A stretch of 34,732 nt of DNA from Streptomyces sp. sk2.1 (GCF_008120935.1 NZ_RDBO01000089.1:22758-57489); one strand, 5' to 3'; positions 9,007-17,280 are shown, counted from the first letter of the stretch. Numbers and translations: made by a program. Notes: a model not told the origin generated them from the sequence alone.

Positions 9007-10404
9007 ATGACCGACACGCTCAGCGCTCCCCAGGCGCTCGCCCCAGCGACCGGCCCCACCCCACAGAAGCTCAGGCGTTCCATCGGCGTCGTGGGCGGAA
9101 CGCTGCTCACGCTCTCCTGCGTGACGCCCGCCTCGACCCTCTTCGTGGTCGTGCCGGACCTGTTCTCCAGCCTCGGCACGTACACCGCCCTCACCATCGC
9201 CATCGGCTCGCTGCTCTGTATCGCGGTCGCCTTCTGCTACTCGGAGCTCGGCACCCTCATCCCGAGCGCCGGCGGCGAGTACGCCATGGTGTCGACGATG
9301 GCGGGACGGCTGGCCGGATGGCTGGTCTTCGTGCTCTCGCTGCTGGTCGTGATGATCGTGCCCCCGGTCATCGCCATGGGGACCGCCGACTACCTCGCGC
9401 CCGTCGTGCACATCCCCGCCCCCGTCGCGGGTGCCGGGGTCATGCTCCTCGCCACCCTCGCCGGCCTCCTGGACCTGCGCGCCAACGCGTGGATCACCGG
9501 GATCTTCCTCGTCCTCGAAGTGATCGCGGCGGCCGTCGTCGCCGTGCTCGGCTTCGCGCACTCCGAGCGCGGCGCCTCCGCGCTGGTGCACGGATCGGTC
9601 GTCCAGCCGGACGGCGGCACGTCGCACGTCACGGCCATGATGGTGATCTCCGGGCTCGCGATCGCCCTCTTCATCACCCAGGGCTTCTCCACGGCCGTCT
9701 ACCTCTCCGAGGAACTGGAGAACCCGCGGCGCAACGTCGCCCGCACCGTGCTCGCCACCCTCGCCATCTCCACGGCCGTCATCCTCGTCCCCGTCATCGC
9801 CATCACCCTGGGCGCACCGGACCTGGAGGCGCTGACCTCCGGCGACCTCAACACCATGGTCGCCGCCTGGTCCAACTCGGCCGTCGGCACCTTCGTCAGC
9901 CTCTGCGTCGCCCTCGCCATCATCAACGCGGGCATCGTGATGGTCATCCAGAACTCGCGGGTGCTGTTCGCCTCCGCCCGCGACAAGGCATGGCCCGCGC
10001 CGGTCAACCACGCCCTGTCCCGGCTCGGCCGGTTCGGCTCCCCCTGGGTGGCGACCCTGATCGTCGGCGTGCCCGGCGCGGCCCTGTGCTTCGTCAACCT
10101 GGACACCCTGTACGGCGTCACCGGCGTCTCCGTCACCGCCATGTACCTGCTGGTCGCCGTCGCGGCCCTGCTCTGCCGCCGGGGCGCGCACCGCGAGGCA
10201 CCGGCCTGGCGCATGCCGCTGTGGCCCGCGGTCCCCGTGCTGCTGATCGTCGTGCTCGCGTACATCCTGACCCAGCAGGAGTCCGAGTACCTGCTGTGGA
10301 CCGGCGGCATCACCGCGGTCGCCACGCTCTACTGGGCGTTCTACCTGCGCCCCCGCAAGGAGACCCACTGGACGGTCAGCATCCCGGAGGACGCGCGGGC
10401 CTGA
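9007..10404 (+). CDS. APC-superfamily amino acid permease
   Basis: This is a 465-residue polytopic membrane transporter of the amino acid/polyamine/organocation superfamily, with about 12 hydrophobic helices. TM1 carries GGTLLTLSCVTPASTLFVV, a variant of the family motif in which the usual GxGIG is altered. The conserved ELGTLIPSAGGEYAMV loop between TM2 and TM3 and the EELENPRRNVART loop after TM6 are typical of this branch. The ATG at 9007 (MTDTLS) is preferred. The frame is open 126 bases further upstream, but that extension is Arg-rich and non-hydrophobic. Only weak GGAA precedes the start. A long hairpin terminator follows the gene. The substrate is unknown. Confidence 0.9.
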   Translation: MTDTLSAPQALAPATGPTPQKLRRSIGVVGGTLLTLSCVTPASTLFVVVPDLFSSLGTYTALTIAIGSLLCIAVAFCYSELGTLIPSAGGEYAMVSTMAGRLAGWLVFVLSLLVVMIVPPVIAMGTADYLAPVVHIPAPVAGAGVMLLATLAGLLDLRANAWITGIFLVLEVIAAAVVAVLGFAHSERGASALVHGSVVQPDGGTSHVTAMMVISGLAIALFITQGFSTAVYLSEELENPRRNVARTVLATLAISTAVILVPVIAITLGAPDLEALTSGDLNTMVAAWSNSAVGTFVSLCVALAIINAGIVMVIQNSRVLFASARDKAWPAPVNHALSRLGRFGSPWVATLIVGVPGAALCFVNLDTLYGVTGVSVTAMYLLVAVAALLCRRGAHREAPAWRMPLWPAVPVLLIVVLAYILTQQESEYLLWTGGITAVATLYWAFYLRPRKETHWTVSIPEDARA

Positions 10405-10428
10405 CCTTCCCCGGACACGTTCCGCGCG

Positions 10429-10471
10429 GTGCCCGGCCGTCGGCGAGGAGTCCCCGCCGACGGGCGGGCAC
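10429..10471 (+). terminator. Hairpin terminator after the APC permease
   Basis: GTGCCCGGCCGTCGGCG (10429-10445) pairs with CGCCGACGGGCGGGCAC (10455-10471) with a single mismatch and a 9-base loop, starting 24 bases after the permease stop codon. There is no U-tract. It likely insulates the permease from the NAD kinase. Confidence 0.7.
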
Positions 10472-10530
10472 CCTCCCGATGCCCGCACAGTGGGGGGAGG
10501 ACGTCGTCGGAACACGGGAGTCGTGGCGGG

Positions 10531-11595
10531 ATGAGTGTCGAGCGGGTCGGAGTCGTCGTTCACCAGGGCCGCCCCGAAGCCGTCGTCGCGGCGGAAGTCG
10601 TCCGTGACTGGTGCGCCCGCGAGGGCGTCCCGTGCACGGACATCGACGTGTGGCGCGACGACACGCGCAGACGCGGCGGACGCGAGGAGGCCGAGGTCGC
10701 GGGCAACCCCGACCTCGTCGTGACGCTCGGTGGCGACGGGACGTTCCTGCGCGGCGCCAGGATCGCCGCCAAGAACGGCGGCGCCGTCCTCGGGATCGAC
10801 CTGGGCCGCGTCGGCTTCCTCACCGAGGTGCCCGCCGGGGAGGTCGTCCGGGCGCTCGACGCCGTCCACCGCGACCGGGCGGAGATCGAGCAGCGCATGA
10901 CCCTGACCATGCGGGCCTCCCGGGTACTGGAGGTGCCCCCGGACATCGACGCCCTGATGGCCTACGGACAGCGCCCCGTGCTGCCGCCCCCGCAGATCGC
11001 CCCCGGCGAGGAGGCCACGGCGGAGGGCTGGGGCGTGGCGCTGGACGTCACCGCGCTCAACGACGTCGTCGTGGAGAAGCTCGCGCGCGACCGGCAGGTG
11101 AGCCTCGGCGTCTACATCGGCGGCCGGCTCCTCGCCTCGTACTCCGCAGACGCGGTCATCATGGCCACCCCCACCGGCTCGACCGCGTACAGCTTCGCCG
11201 CGGGCGGCCCGGTGGTCTCGCCGCGCATGGACGCCGTCCTCTTCACTCCCGTGGCGGCACACATGACCTTCGACCGCACCGTGGTCGCAGCGGCCGACGA
11301 ACCGGTCGCCGTACGGGTCCTGCCCCACTCGGGACAGGCCGCGGTGACCATCGACGGCCAGCTGCGCGGCGTACTGGGCGCCGGGGACTGGCTCGGCGTG
11401 TACGCGGCACCGCGCCGCCTGCGGGTCGTCAGGCTCGGCCCGAACGACTTCTACGGACGACTGCGCACCCGTCTGCGCCTCACCGACGCCCCGGCCACGG
11501 CCGCCGACGGCGAGAGCGCACCGCTCTTCCGCCCCGACGGACCGGTCCCGCACGACCTGGCCCACCTCCATCTCTCCCCGGCGGCCAGGGACTGA
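10531..11595 (+). CDS. nadK: NAD kinase
   Basis: This 354-residue cytoplasmic enzyme phosphorylates NAD to NADP with ATP or polyphosphate. The phosphate-binding GGDGT is at residues 67-71, the substrate-binding NDVVVEK starts at N177 (where many homologues have NE), and the glycine-rich ATPTGSTAYSFAAGGPVVSP follows. The ATG at 10531 is chosen because the alignable start (RVGVVVHQGRPEA) begins there; GGGAG and GGCGGG lie just upstream. It is longer than usual (about 290-320 residues) because of a Pro-rich insertion of about 35 residues between the MTLTMRAS strand and WGVALDV. Streptomyces genomes often hold more than one NAD kinase, and this may be a secondary copy. A short GCCCGG-CGAA-CCGGGC hairpin (11601-11616) follows. 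Confidence 0.93.
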   Translation: MSVERVGVVVHQGRPEAVVAAEVVRDWCAREGVPCTDIDVWRDDTRRRGGREEAEVAGNPDLVVTLGGDGTFLRGARIAAKNGGAVLGIDLGRVGFLTEVPAGEVVRALDAVHRDRAEIEQRMTLTMRASRVLEVPPDIDALMAYGQRPVLPPPQIAPGEEATAEGWGVALDVTALNDVVVEKLARDRQVSLGVYIGGRLLASYSADAVIMATPTGSTAYSFAAGGPVVSPRMDAVLFTPVAAHMTFDRTVVAAADEPVAVRVLPHSGQAAVTIDGQLRGVLGAGDWLGVYAAPRRLRVVRLGPNDFYGRLRTRLRLTDAPATAADGESAPLFRPDGPVPHDLAHLHLSPAARD

Positions 11596-11654
11596 GGACC
11601 GCCCGGCGAACCGGGCCCACGAGGCCGGAACCGCCGTACGACAAAGGAGTTCTC

Positions 11655-12308
11655 ATGCCCGACAGCACCGATCTCCCCGCCTTCACCGCCGTGCCGGTTC
11701 CCGACACCGCACTGGCCTCGGCGGCGACCCAGCTGGTGCGCGACACGACCGACGACCTGATCTACCACCACTCCCGCCGCGTCTACTTCTTCGGCGGGCT
11801 CCGGGGACGCCGGGGCGGGCTGAGCTTCGACCCGGAGCTGCTCTACGTCGCGGCCATGTTCCACGACCTCGGCCTCGGCGAGGAGTTCCGCGGCAGCGGG
11901 CGCCGGTTCGAGGTGGACGGCGCCGACGAGGCACGACGGTTCCTGCAGGGGCACGGGGTGCCCGAGGACAGCGTCCGGCGCGTCTGGACGGCCATCGCGC
12001 TCCACACGACACCGGGAATCCCGTCGTTCATGGAACCCGAGGTCGCGCTGGTGACGGCCGGTGTGGAGTACGACGTGCTGGGCATCGGGTACGACGACCT
12101 CGACGAGGCGGACCGGGCCGCGATCGTCGCACTCCATCCCCGGCCCGACTTCAAGCGACGCATCCTCAGGGCCTTCACCGAGGGCATCGAAGGCAAGCCG
12201 GACACCACGTTCGGCAATGTGAAGGCCGATGTTTTGGAGCGCTACACACCCGGGTTCGAGCGCGGCAACTTCGTGGACACCATCCTGAACTCCGCCTGGC
12301 CGGAGTGA
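11655..12308 (+). CDS. HD-domain metalloprotein, cyanamide-hydratase-like
   Basis: This 217-residue protein has an HD fold with metal-ligand candidates H39 (YHHSRRVYFF), H70-D71 (MFHDLGL), H117 (IALHTT) and D140 (VEYDVLG). The order and spacing resemble the cyanamide hydratase family of fungi and yeast (Cah/Ddi2), which shows HSMRVFYWG, LLHDVGT, IRHED and LYDNVG at equivalent places. Those enzymes convert cyanamide to urea. Bacterial members are mostly uncharacterised and often annotated only as HD phosphohydrolases. The ATG at 11655 has a very good AAAGGAG site. It follows the NAD kinase by 59 bases and may be cotranscribed. The family resemblance is from memory and the activity is inference. 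Confidence 0.85.
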   Translation: MPDSTDLPAFTAVPVPDTALASAATQLVRDTTDDLIYHHSRRVYFFGGLRGRRGGLSFDPELLYVAAMFHDLGLGEEFRGSGRRFEVDGADEARRFLQGHGVPEDSVRRVWTAIALHTTPGIPSFMEPEVALVTAGVEYDVLGIGYDDLDEADRAAIVALHPRPDFKRRILRAFTEGIEGKPDTTFGNVKADVLERYTPGFERGNFVDTILNSAWPE

Positions 12309-12470
12309 CCGGGACGGGAGGACCGCGCGACCCGGACGAGGACGGCACCCGTCGTTATAGTTGGCGCCCACAGGAAAGCGACGGACGGTGCGGAGGAACG
12401 GCCGTGCGGGGCCGGTGAGTTCGGGTCCCCACCACGCCGCGTTCCCCACCACCCACGGAAGGGTCACGCG

Positions 12471-13343
12471 ATGCCGGCCGTCCTCGTCCTGCTGCTCTCC
12501 GGCACCTGGCTGCTCTCCGGCGCCCTGGTCACCGGGACCGATCCGCTGATCGTCGCCGTGGGCCGGACCGCCGTGTGCTGCGCGGTGCTCACCGCCGTCG
12601 CCGCCGCCACCGCGGACGGCCGGGCCGACCTGCGCCGGGCCGCCGCCCGGCCGGGCACCGTCTGGCTGCTGGGCCTGCTCGGATTCGCCGGGTACGCGGC
12701 AGGGACCCTCCTCGCCATCCCGCGCATCGGTACCTCGCTCACCAACCTCGTCGTCGCGCTGATGCCGTGCGCCTCGGTGGCGGTCGGCGCGCTGTTCTTC
12801 GCCGAACGGTCCGGGCCGCGCAAGGTGGCGGGGGCGGTGCTGGCCTGCGCGGCGGCGGCCGGGTACGCGGCGCTCGGCGCGGACGCGGGTGACGCGGACG
12901 GGGCGGGGCTGCTGCTCGTGGCGGCGGCGACCGCGGCCTTCGCCGTGTACGGATTCCTGTACAAGGAACGGCTGTCGGGGCTGCCGCCGCTCGCCGTGCT
13001 GCCCGTGCTGCTCGCGGCCGCCACCTGCCTGCTGCTCCCGATGGCCCTGCCCGCGCTGATCGCCCACCCCCCGACACCCGCCGCGACCGGCGGCATCGTC
13101 GTGCTGGGCGCGGCCGTCTACGCGCCCGCCTACCTCGTGCAGCACCGGCTCATCCTGCTCCGCGGACCGGTCTTCACGGCCGCCGTGCAGCTGGCCGTGC
13201 CCTTCACCGTGCGGCTGGGCGACTGGGCGCTGGGCACCGCGCCCGCCCCCTCGCCCGCCGAGCTGCTGCTCCTGGCGGTGTGCTGCGGCGGGATCGCACT
13301 CGTCACCCTCCGGCCGCAGCCCCGGCTCGCCGCCGCCGAATGA
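12471..13343 (+). CDS. EamA/DMT-family transporter
   Basis: This 290-residue integral membrane protein has about ten hydrophobic helices arranged as two EamA repeats (about residues 1-135 and 145-280), the drug/metabolite transporter layout. The end of the first repeat, PRIGTSLTNLVVALMPCASVAVGALFFAERSGPRKVAGAVL, is typical. In the second repeat YAPAYLVQHRLILLRGPVFTA takes the same place. The ATG at 12471 follows GGAAGGG. The protein begins directly in TM1, so no further N-terminus is needed. A TATAGT hexamer at 12356-12361 could be the -10 box, with no good -35. The substrate is unknown; relatives export amino acids or small metabolites. Confidence 0.88.
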   Translation: MPAVLVLLLSGTWLLSGALVTGTDPLIVAVGRTAVCCAVLTAVAAATADGRADLRRAAARPGTVWLLGLLGFAGYAAGTLLAIPRIGTSLTNLVVALMPCASVAVGALFFAERSGPRKVAGAVLACAAAAGYAALGADAGDADGAGLLLVAAATAAFAVYGFLYKERLSGLPPLAVLPVLLAAATCLLLPMALPALIAHPPTPAATGGIVVLGAAVYAPAYLVQHRLILLRGPVFTAAVQLAVPFTVRLGDWALGTAPAPSPAELLLLAVCCGGIALVTLRPQPRLAAAE

Positions 13344-13723
13344 CCACAGGGGCTCAGGTTCCGGGCCGCTCCCCGGCAGTCGTCGCGTCGACCACCGGTG
13401 CGCACGGCTGGGCGTGGGTCCCGGGGCATCGCTCCCGTCGGCCACCCGGGCCGTGACCGGCCGGGTGCACGGCGGCGGCGAGCCGGGGCTGCGGCCCGTG
13501 CGACGGCCCGGCCCGTCCCCGGTGTTTGCCGAGGCCCCGTCACCGGCGTCGGAGCGGCGACGCCGTAGGGCGCGGCCGGGAAAACCGGTCGACGGGCGAG
13601 CACCGGCACGCGGCGATGTCCGGTACCGCCCGTCGGCCCGAACGCCTGAACCTCGTACGCCGGTGATTCCCTGTCCGGGGCGGGCCCACCCCGGACAGCG
13701 GCTCGTGCGGGTGCGGACCGGTC
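13344..13723. other. Intergenic region, nothing recognised
   Basis: This 380-base gap lies between the convergent EamA and LPMO genes. The open frames in it are Arg/Pro/Gly-rich composition artefacts, and I see no repeat, RNA gene or convincing long terminator. Confidence 0.5.
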
Positions 13724-14314
13724 TCAGAAGGTGACGTCGGAGCAGGCGTAGAACGCGTTGCCGGTGTCGGCGATCGTCCAGACGCCGAGGATCAGGTGCT
13801 TGCCCGACTTCTGCGGCAGTACCCCGGCATGGGTCACGGTGGACGCCGGCAGCCGGCCGCCGAAGGGCACGGTCAGGAACGGCTGGGGGTCCAGGTCGGC
13901 CCGGGTGAGGGGCTTGGTGGGGTCGTAGCCGTCCTTGGTGATGTAGTACCGGAAGTCGGTCGTGGCGTGCCGGGCCGAGATGCGCCAGCGGAAGGTGTAG
14001 CTCTGCCCGGCGGTGACCTGGGTGGCGGGCCAGTTGCCGCCGCGCGGGTCGTCGAGCTCGGAGAACCGTCCGATGCCGCCGGCGCAGATGGTGCCGTCGA
14101 CCGGGCCGCGCGCGGGGAAGCCCTTGGGCCCCTCGACGCTCGGCGGCTCCCACTGGATCTGGCCACAGTTGCGCACGGTGCCGTTGCCGCACAGCTGCTG
14201 ACGGCTGATGGGGGCGTCGGTGTAGCCGTGGCTCTGCGCGCTGCCGGTGGTGACGAGGAGGGAGGCCCCGGTGATCCCGAGACCGAGTACTAACGAGGTG
14301 ATCCTTCTGCGCAT
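13724..14314 (-). CDS. Secreted AA10 lytic polysaccharide monooxygenase (chitin type)
   Basis: This 196-residue preprotein is an AA10 LPMO, a copper enzyme that oxidatively cuts crystalline chitin (or cellulose). A signal peptide (MRRR start, hydrophobic core) ends AQS|H29, placing the essential histidine at the mature N-terminus. The second copper ligand is H116 in ISARHATTDFRYYITK, and the closing NAFYACSDVTF supplies the axial Phe. There is no carbohydrate-binding module. The sequence style (HGYTDAPISRQQLC, PLTRADLDPQPF) matches single-domain chitin-active LPMOs (CHB family). The ATG at 14314 has AGGAG. Codon 8 is TTA (14291-14293), the rare leucine codon read by the bldA tRNA. A DasR-like operator lies upstream. 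Both point to developmental and N-acetylglucosamine control. Confidence 0.95.
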   Translation of the reverse strand: MRRRITSLVLGLGITGASLLVTTGSAQSHGYTDAPISRQQLCGNGTVRNCGQIQWEPPSVEGPKGFPARGPVDGTICAGGIGRFSELDDPRGGNWPATQVTAGQSYTFRWRISARHATTDFRYYITKDGYDPTKPLTRADLDPQPFLTVPFGGRLPASTVTHAGVLPQKSGKHLILGVWTIADTGNAFYACSDVTF

Positions 14315-14374
14315 GCTTCGCTCCTGGGGAGGTGTGGGCGCTGAGAGGCGAGTGGGGGACACACTTCCACTCCA

Positions 14375-14390
14375 CTAGGTCTAGACCAAC
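14375..14390. promoter_or_regulatory. DasR-responsive element (dre) upstream of the LPMO
   Basis: On the minus strand the site reads GTTGGTCTAGACCTAG, with the perfect palindrome GGTCTAGACC at 14378-14387. It matches the published dre consensus TGGTCTAGACCA at 11 of 12 positions. DasR is the GntR-family GlcNAc-sensing repressor of chitinolytic genes in Streptomyces. The site is about 60 bases upstream of the start codon, near the expected promoter. Confidence 0.8.
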
Positions 14391-14567
14391 TTCGAGACTA
14401 GCCAGGGCGAATGGTCATGTCCATACCAGTCATGTGCCGTTGTGCGACCCGTCGGTAACCGTCCCGGCCGCACCGGAGGGGCGCCGCCGGTGCGGTGTGC
14501 CGGTCGGCGGAGTGGGCGTACGCTGACAAAAACGCCTGCACACCGCGAGTGAGCGATGGAGGCGGCC

Positions 14568-16064
14568 ATGACCGACCCGCACGGCTTCCTCAGATTCCCC
14601 CGCCGACCCGTCCCGGCACGGCCGGTCCGGGAACGGCTGGGCGACTGGAACGAGGTCCACGCGGGACAGGCGCTCCTCCCTCTCGTCCGGGAACAGGCCG
14701 GGCGCTGCATGGACTGCGGCATACCGTTCTGCCACCACGGCTGCCCCCTGGGAAACCTCATCCCCGAGTGGAACGCGTACACGAGACGGGAGGACTGGCG
14801 GGCGGCCGCCGAGCGGCTGCACGCGACGAACAACTTCCCGGAGTTCACCGGACGGCTCTGCCCCGCACCGTGCGAGGACGCCTGCGTGCTCACCATCGAC
14901 GCGGCCCCGGTGACCATCAAGAACGTCGAGCAGGCGATAGCCGACCAGATCTGGGAACGCGGATACGCCGCGCCGTGCCCGGCCGCCCGGCCCAGTGGAA
15001 GGACCGTCGCCGTCGTCGGCTCCGGCCCCGCCGGTCTGGCCGCGGCACAACAGCTCACCCGCACCGGCCACACCGTCACCGTCTACGAGCGCGCCGACCG
15101 CGTCGGCGGGCTGCTGCGCTACGGCATCCCCGCCTTCAAGATGGAAAAGCACCACCTGGACCGGCGCATCGGGCAGATGCGGGCCGAGGGCACCGAGTTC
15201 CGCACGGGGGTGGAGGTCGGCGTCGACCTCGACGCCGCCGCGCTCGCCGCACGGCACGACGCGCTCGTCGTCGCCATCGGCGCGGGGGAGCGGCGGGAAC
15301 TGCCCGTCCCGGGGCGCGAACTGGGCGGCGTCCACCAGGCGATGGACTATCTCACCCTGGCCAACCGGGTGGCCGAGGGCGACCGCCCCTCGCCGGGCAT
15401 CACCGCCGAGGGCAGACACGTGGTCATCATCGGCGGCGGGGACACCGGCTCGGACTGCATGGGCACCGCCCTGCGCCAAGGGGCCGCCTCCGTGGTGCAG
15501 TTGGACATCAACCCGGAGCCGGGGGAGAACCGGCGGGACACCGAGCCCTGGCCCGTGCGCCCGAAGGTCTACCGGGTGTCCCACGCCCACGAGGAGGCCC
15601 GGGGCCGGGACGGTGCGGACCCCCGGCTCTTCTCCTCGGCCACCCTCAGTTTCGAGGGGGACCGGACCGGCCGGGTGCGCGAGCTGCGCCTGGTGGAAGT
15701 GGAGCCCGGAACCAGGAGACCGCTTCCGGGCGCCGAACGGGACATCCCGGCGGACCTGGTCCTGCTCGCCCTCGGCTTCCACGGCCCCGAACGCGGCACG
15801 GGACTGATGCGGCAGCTCGGCCTCACCCTGGACGACCGGGGGAACTTCGCCCGGGACACGGGCTTCGCGGCCGGGCCGGCGACGACGCCCGGCGCCGTGG
15901 CGGACGGCGTCTTCATCGCCGGGGACGCGGGGCGCGGCCAGTCCCTCGTGGTGTGGGCCATCGCGGAGGGGCGGTCCGCCGCTGCCGCCGCGGACCGCTA
16001 TCTGAGCGGCTCCACGGTGCTGCCGGCGCCCATCGCCCCGGAGGACCGGCCCCTGACCGCCTGA
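14568..16064 (+). CDS. gltD: Glutamate synthase small-subunit-type oxidoreductase (GltD)
   Basis: This 498-residue NADPH-oxidising flavo-iron-sulfur protein is full length for GltD. The N-terminal domain has cysteine clusters C47-MDC50-GIPFC55-HHGC59 and CPAPCEDAC for two [4Fe-4S] clusters. It continues with the FAD motif VAVVGSGPAGLAA, the NADPH motif VVIIGGGDTGSDC, and the closing VFIAGDAGRGQSLVVWAI. The ATG at 14568 has GGAGG at ideal distance; an ATG 12 bases earlier overlaps that site and is less likely. In GOGAT this subunit feeds electrons to GltB, but no gltB lies beside it. It is therefore a stand-alone paralogue that either serves a distant large subunit or donates electrons to another partner. 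Confidence 0.93.
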   Translation: MTDPHGFLRFPRRPVPARPVRERLGDWNEVHAGQALLPLVREQAGRCMDCGIPFCHHGCPLGNLIPEWNAYTRREDWRAAAERLHATNNFPEFTGRLCPAPCEDACVLTIDAAPVTIKNVEQAIADQIWERGYAAPCPAARPSGRTVAVVGSGPAGLAAAQQLTRTGHTVTVYERADRVGGLLRYGIPAFKMEKHHLDRRIGQMRAEGTEFRTGVEVGVDLDAAALAARHDALVVAIGAGERRELPVPGRELGGVHQAMDYLTLANRVAEGDRPSPGITAEGRHVVIIGGGDTGSDCMGTALRQGAASVVQLDINPEPGENRRDTEPWPVRPKVYRVSHAHEEARGRDGADPRLFSSATLSFEGDRTGRVRELRLVEVEPGTRRPLPGAERDIPADLVLLALGFHGPERGTGLMRQLGLTLDDRGNFARDTGFAAGPATTPGAVADGVFIAGDAGRGQSLVVWAIAEGRSAAAAADRYLSGSTVLPAPIAPEDRPLTA

Positions 16065-16092
16065 CCGTGCGAACGGCCCGGTGGCCGGTGGC

Positions 16093-16590
16093 TCAGGCCG
16101 TCGGAGCGCCCGCCACGCGGCGCTCGCCGCCGTTGCGCTCCTGCCACGCCCGGTAGACGTCGACCGCGGCCCCGTGCGGCTCGTGGCGCATCGGGAGGCG
16201 CCGCTCGTCCCAGTTCTTGGCGAACTCCTCGTAGAAGTTGTCGAGTTCGAAGTACTTGCGGTCGTCCACGTAGTGGGGCTCGTACTCCTCGCGGGTGGTG
16301 AGGAAGACGACCTCGTCGGGCGAGCAGTAGTAGAGGGAACCGAGGCACATCGGGCAGGGATGGGCCAGTACGTAGATGGTGGTGCCGGTCAGGTGCTCGG
16401 TGCCCAGCTTCCGGCACGCCTCGCGGATGGCGAGGATCTCGGCGTGCGCGGTCGGATCGCCGCTCTGGGCGACCTTGTTCGCCGACTCGGCCAGGATCCT
16501 GCCGTCCTTGACGATGACGGTCGCGAACGGTCGGCCGCCCTCGTCGACGTTGCGCCGGGCGAGGCCGATGGTGCGCTGTGCGAAGTCCAC
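16093..16590 (-). CDS. Nucleoside/guanine deaminase-like zinc hydrolase
   Basis: This 165-residue protein of the cytidine-deaminase superfamily removes an amino group from a base or related heterocycle. Zinc ligands and catalytic acid are canonical: H49-A-E51 in TAHAEILAIREAC, and C79-P-M-C82 in HPCPMCLG. Length and the C-terminal tail (YFELDNFYEEF) resemble GuaD-type guanine deaminases and their relatives. A GTG start at 16590 has GGAAGGA upstream. It is the last gene of the leftward cynT-cynS series, with a long inverted repeat in between. The association is unusual, since enteric cyn operons carry a cynX transporter. Whether it shares the cyanate role (for example handling cyanate-carbamoylated or triazine-like compounds) is unknown. 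Confidence 0.88.
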   Translation of the reverse strand: MDFAQRTIGLARRNVDEGGRPFATVIVKDGRILAESANKVAQSGDPTAHAEILAIREACRKLGTEHLTGTTIYVLAHPCPMCLGSLYYCSPDEVVFLTTREEYEPHYVDDRKYFELDNFYEEFAKNWDERRLPMRHEPHGAAVDVYRAWQERNGGERRVAGAPTA

Positions 16591-16633
16591 GGGATTTCCT
16601 TCCGGGAGGGGGCGGGCGCGAAGGCGCCCGGTG

Positions 16634-16708
16634 GGCCCGTCCGAAAGACAACGGGGCGGCCCGGCGACGCCGTCGGCACGGACCGCCCCGTTGTCTTTCG
16701 GACGGGCC
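16634..16708. terminator. 26-bp perfect inverted repeat between cynS and the deaminase
   Basis: The arms are 16634-16659 and 16683-16708, exact reverse complements over 26 bases (core CCGAAAGACAACGGGGCGG), with a 23-base spacer that is itself GC-rich. The right arm ends 3 bases beyond the cynS stop codon. Read leftward it is a strong terminator or attenuator after cynS, and it would reduce read-through into the deaminase. The stem is longer than most Streptomyces terminators and could also act as an mRNA 3' stabiliser. Confidence 0.8.
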
Positions 16709-16711
16709 GGA

Positions 16712-17182
16712 TCAGAAGGGCTTGGTCGGCAGGTACTTGCCGTCCAGGGTGATCACCGCGCGCTCGCCCCCCTCGGGGTCGGCGACCTTCTTGACGTCCA
16801 GCCTGAAGTTGATCGCGCTGATGATGCCGTCCCCGAACTGCTCGTGGACCAGGGCCTTCAGCGTGGTGCCGTAGACCTGGAGCATCTCGTGGAAGCGGTA
16901 GATCGTCGGGTCGGTGGGGATGCCGCCGGGGATGGAACCTCGGGTCGGGATGGTCTGCAGCAGCGCCGCGTCGTCCTCGTCCAGACCCAGCAGCTCGGCG
17001 ACGGCCGCGGCCGATGCCTCGGGCAGTGCGTGCTGGCCGAGCACGGCGGCGGTGACGAAGGCGACCGACAGTTCCGCGGCGTCGGCGATCTGCTGCCACG
17101 ACACGTCCTTGCGCGTCTTGGCGGCGACGGCCCTGGCGGCGAGGTCCTGGCGGGCGGTGGCGTCGAACTGTGCGTGCACCAT
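16712..17182 (-). CDS. cynS: Cyanase (cyanate hydratase)
   Basis: This 156-residue enzyme catalyses cyanate plus bicarbonate to carbamate plus CO2, with carbamate decaying to ammonia and CO2. Length and the catalytic triad match the Escherichia coli enzyme position for position: R96 and E99 in IYRFHEML, and S122 in GIISAINF. The N-terminal helical domain (QQIADAAELSVAFVTAAVLGQ) and the C-terminal dimer domain ending LDGKYLPTKPF are complete. The ATG at 17182 has GGAAAG upstream. It lies 98 bases downstream of the carbonic anhydrase gene in the same direction, the classic cynTS pairing. Confidence 0.97.
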   Translation of the reverse strand: MVHAQFDATARQDLAARAVAAKTRKDVSWQQIADAAELSVAFVTAAVLGQHALPEASAAAVAELLGLDEDDAALLQTIPTRGSIPGGIPTDPTIYRFHEMLQVYGTTLKALVHEQFGDGIISAINFRLDVKKVADPEGGERAVITLDGKYLPTKPF

Positions 17183-17280
17183 GGGAGGGTTTTCCTTTCG
17201 GGGTGTGCCGTTCGCCGGAACCGGACGGAACGGCGGGTTCGGGGGTGCGGCTCCATGACGGGAGCCGGGTGGGGGAGGGG

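Noticed and set aside
13414..13734. Plus-strand open frame between EamA and LPMO
   Set aside because: Low-complexity Arg/Pro composition and overlap with the 3' end of the LPMO gene.
8938..14375. Long minus-strand open frames (877 and 974 codons) across the permease to LPMO region
   Set aside because: They cross several real genes on the plus strand and contain Arg/Gly/Asp-rich low-complexity sequence. Only the separate LPMO frame at 13724-14314 is genuine on that strand.
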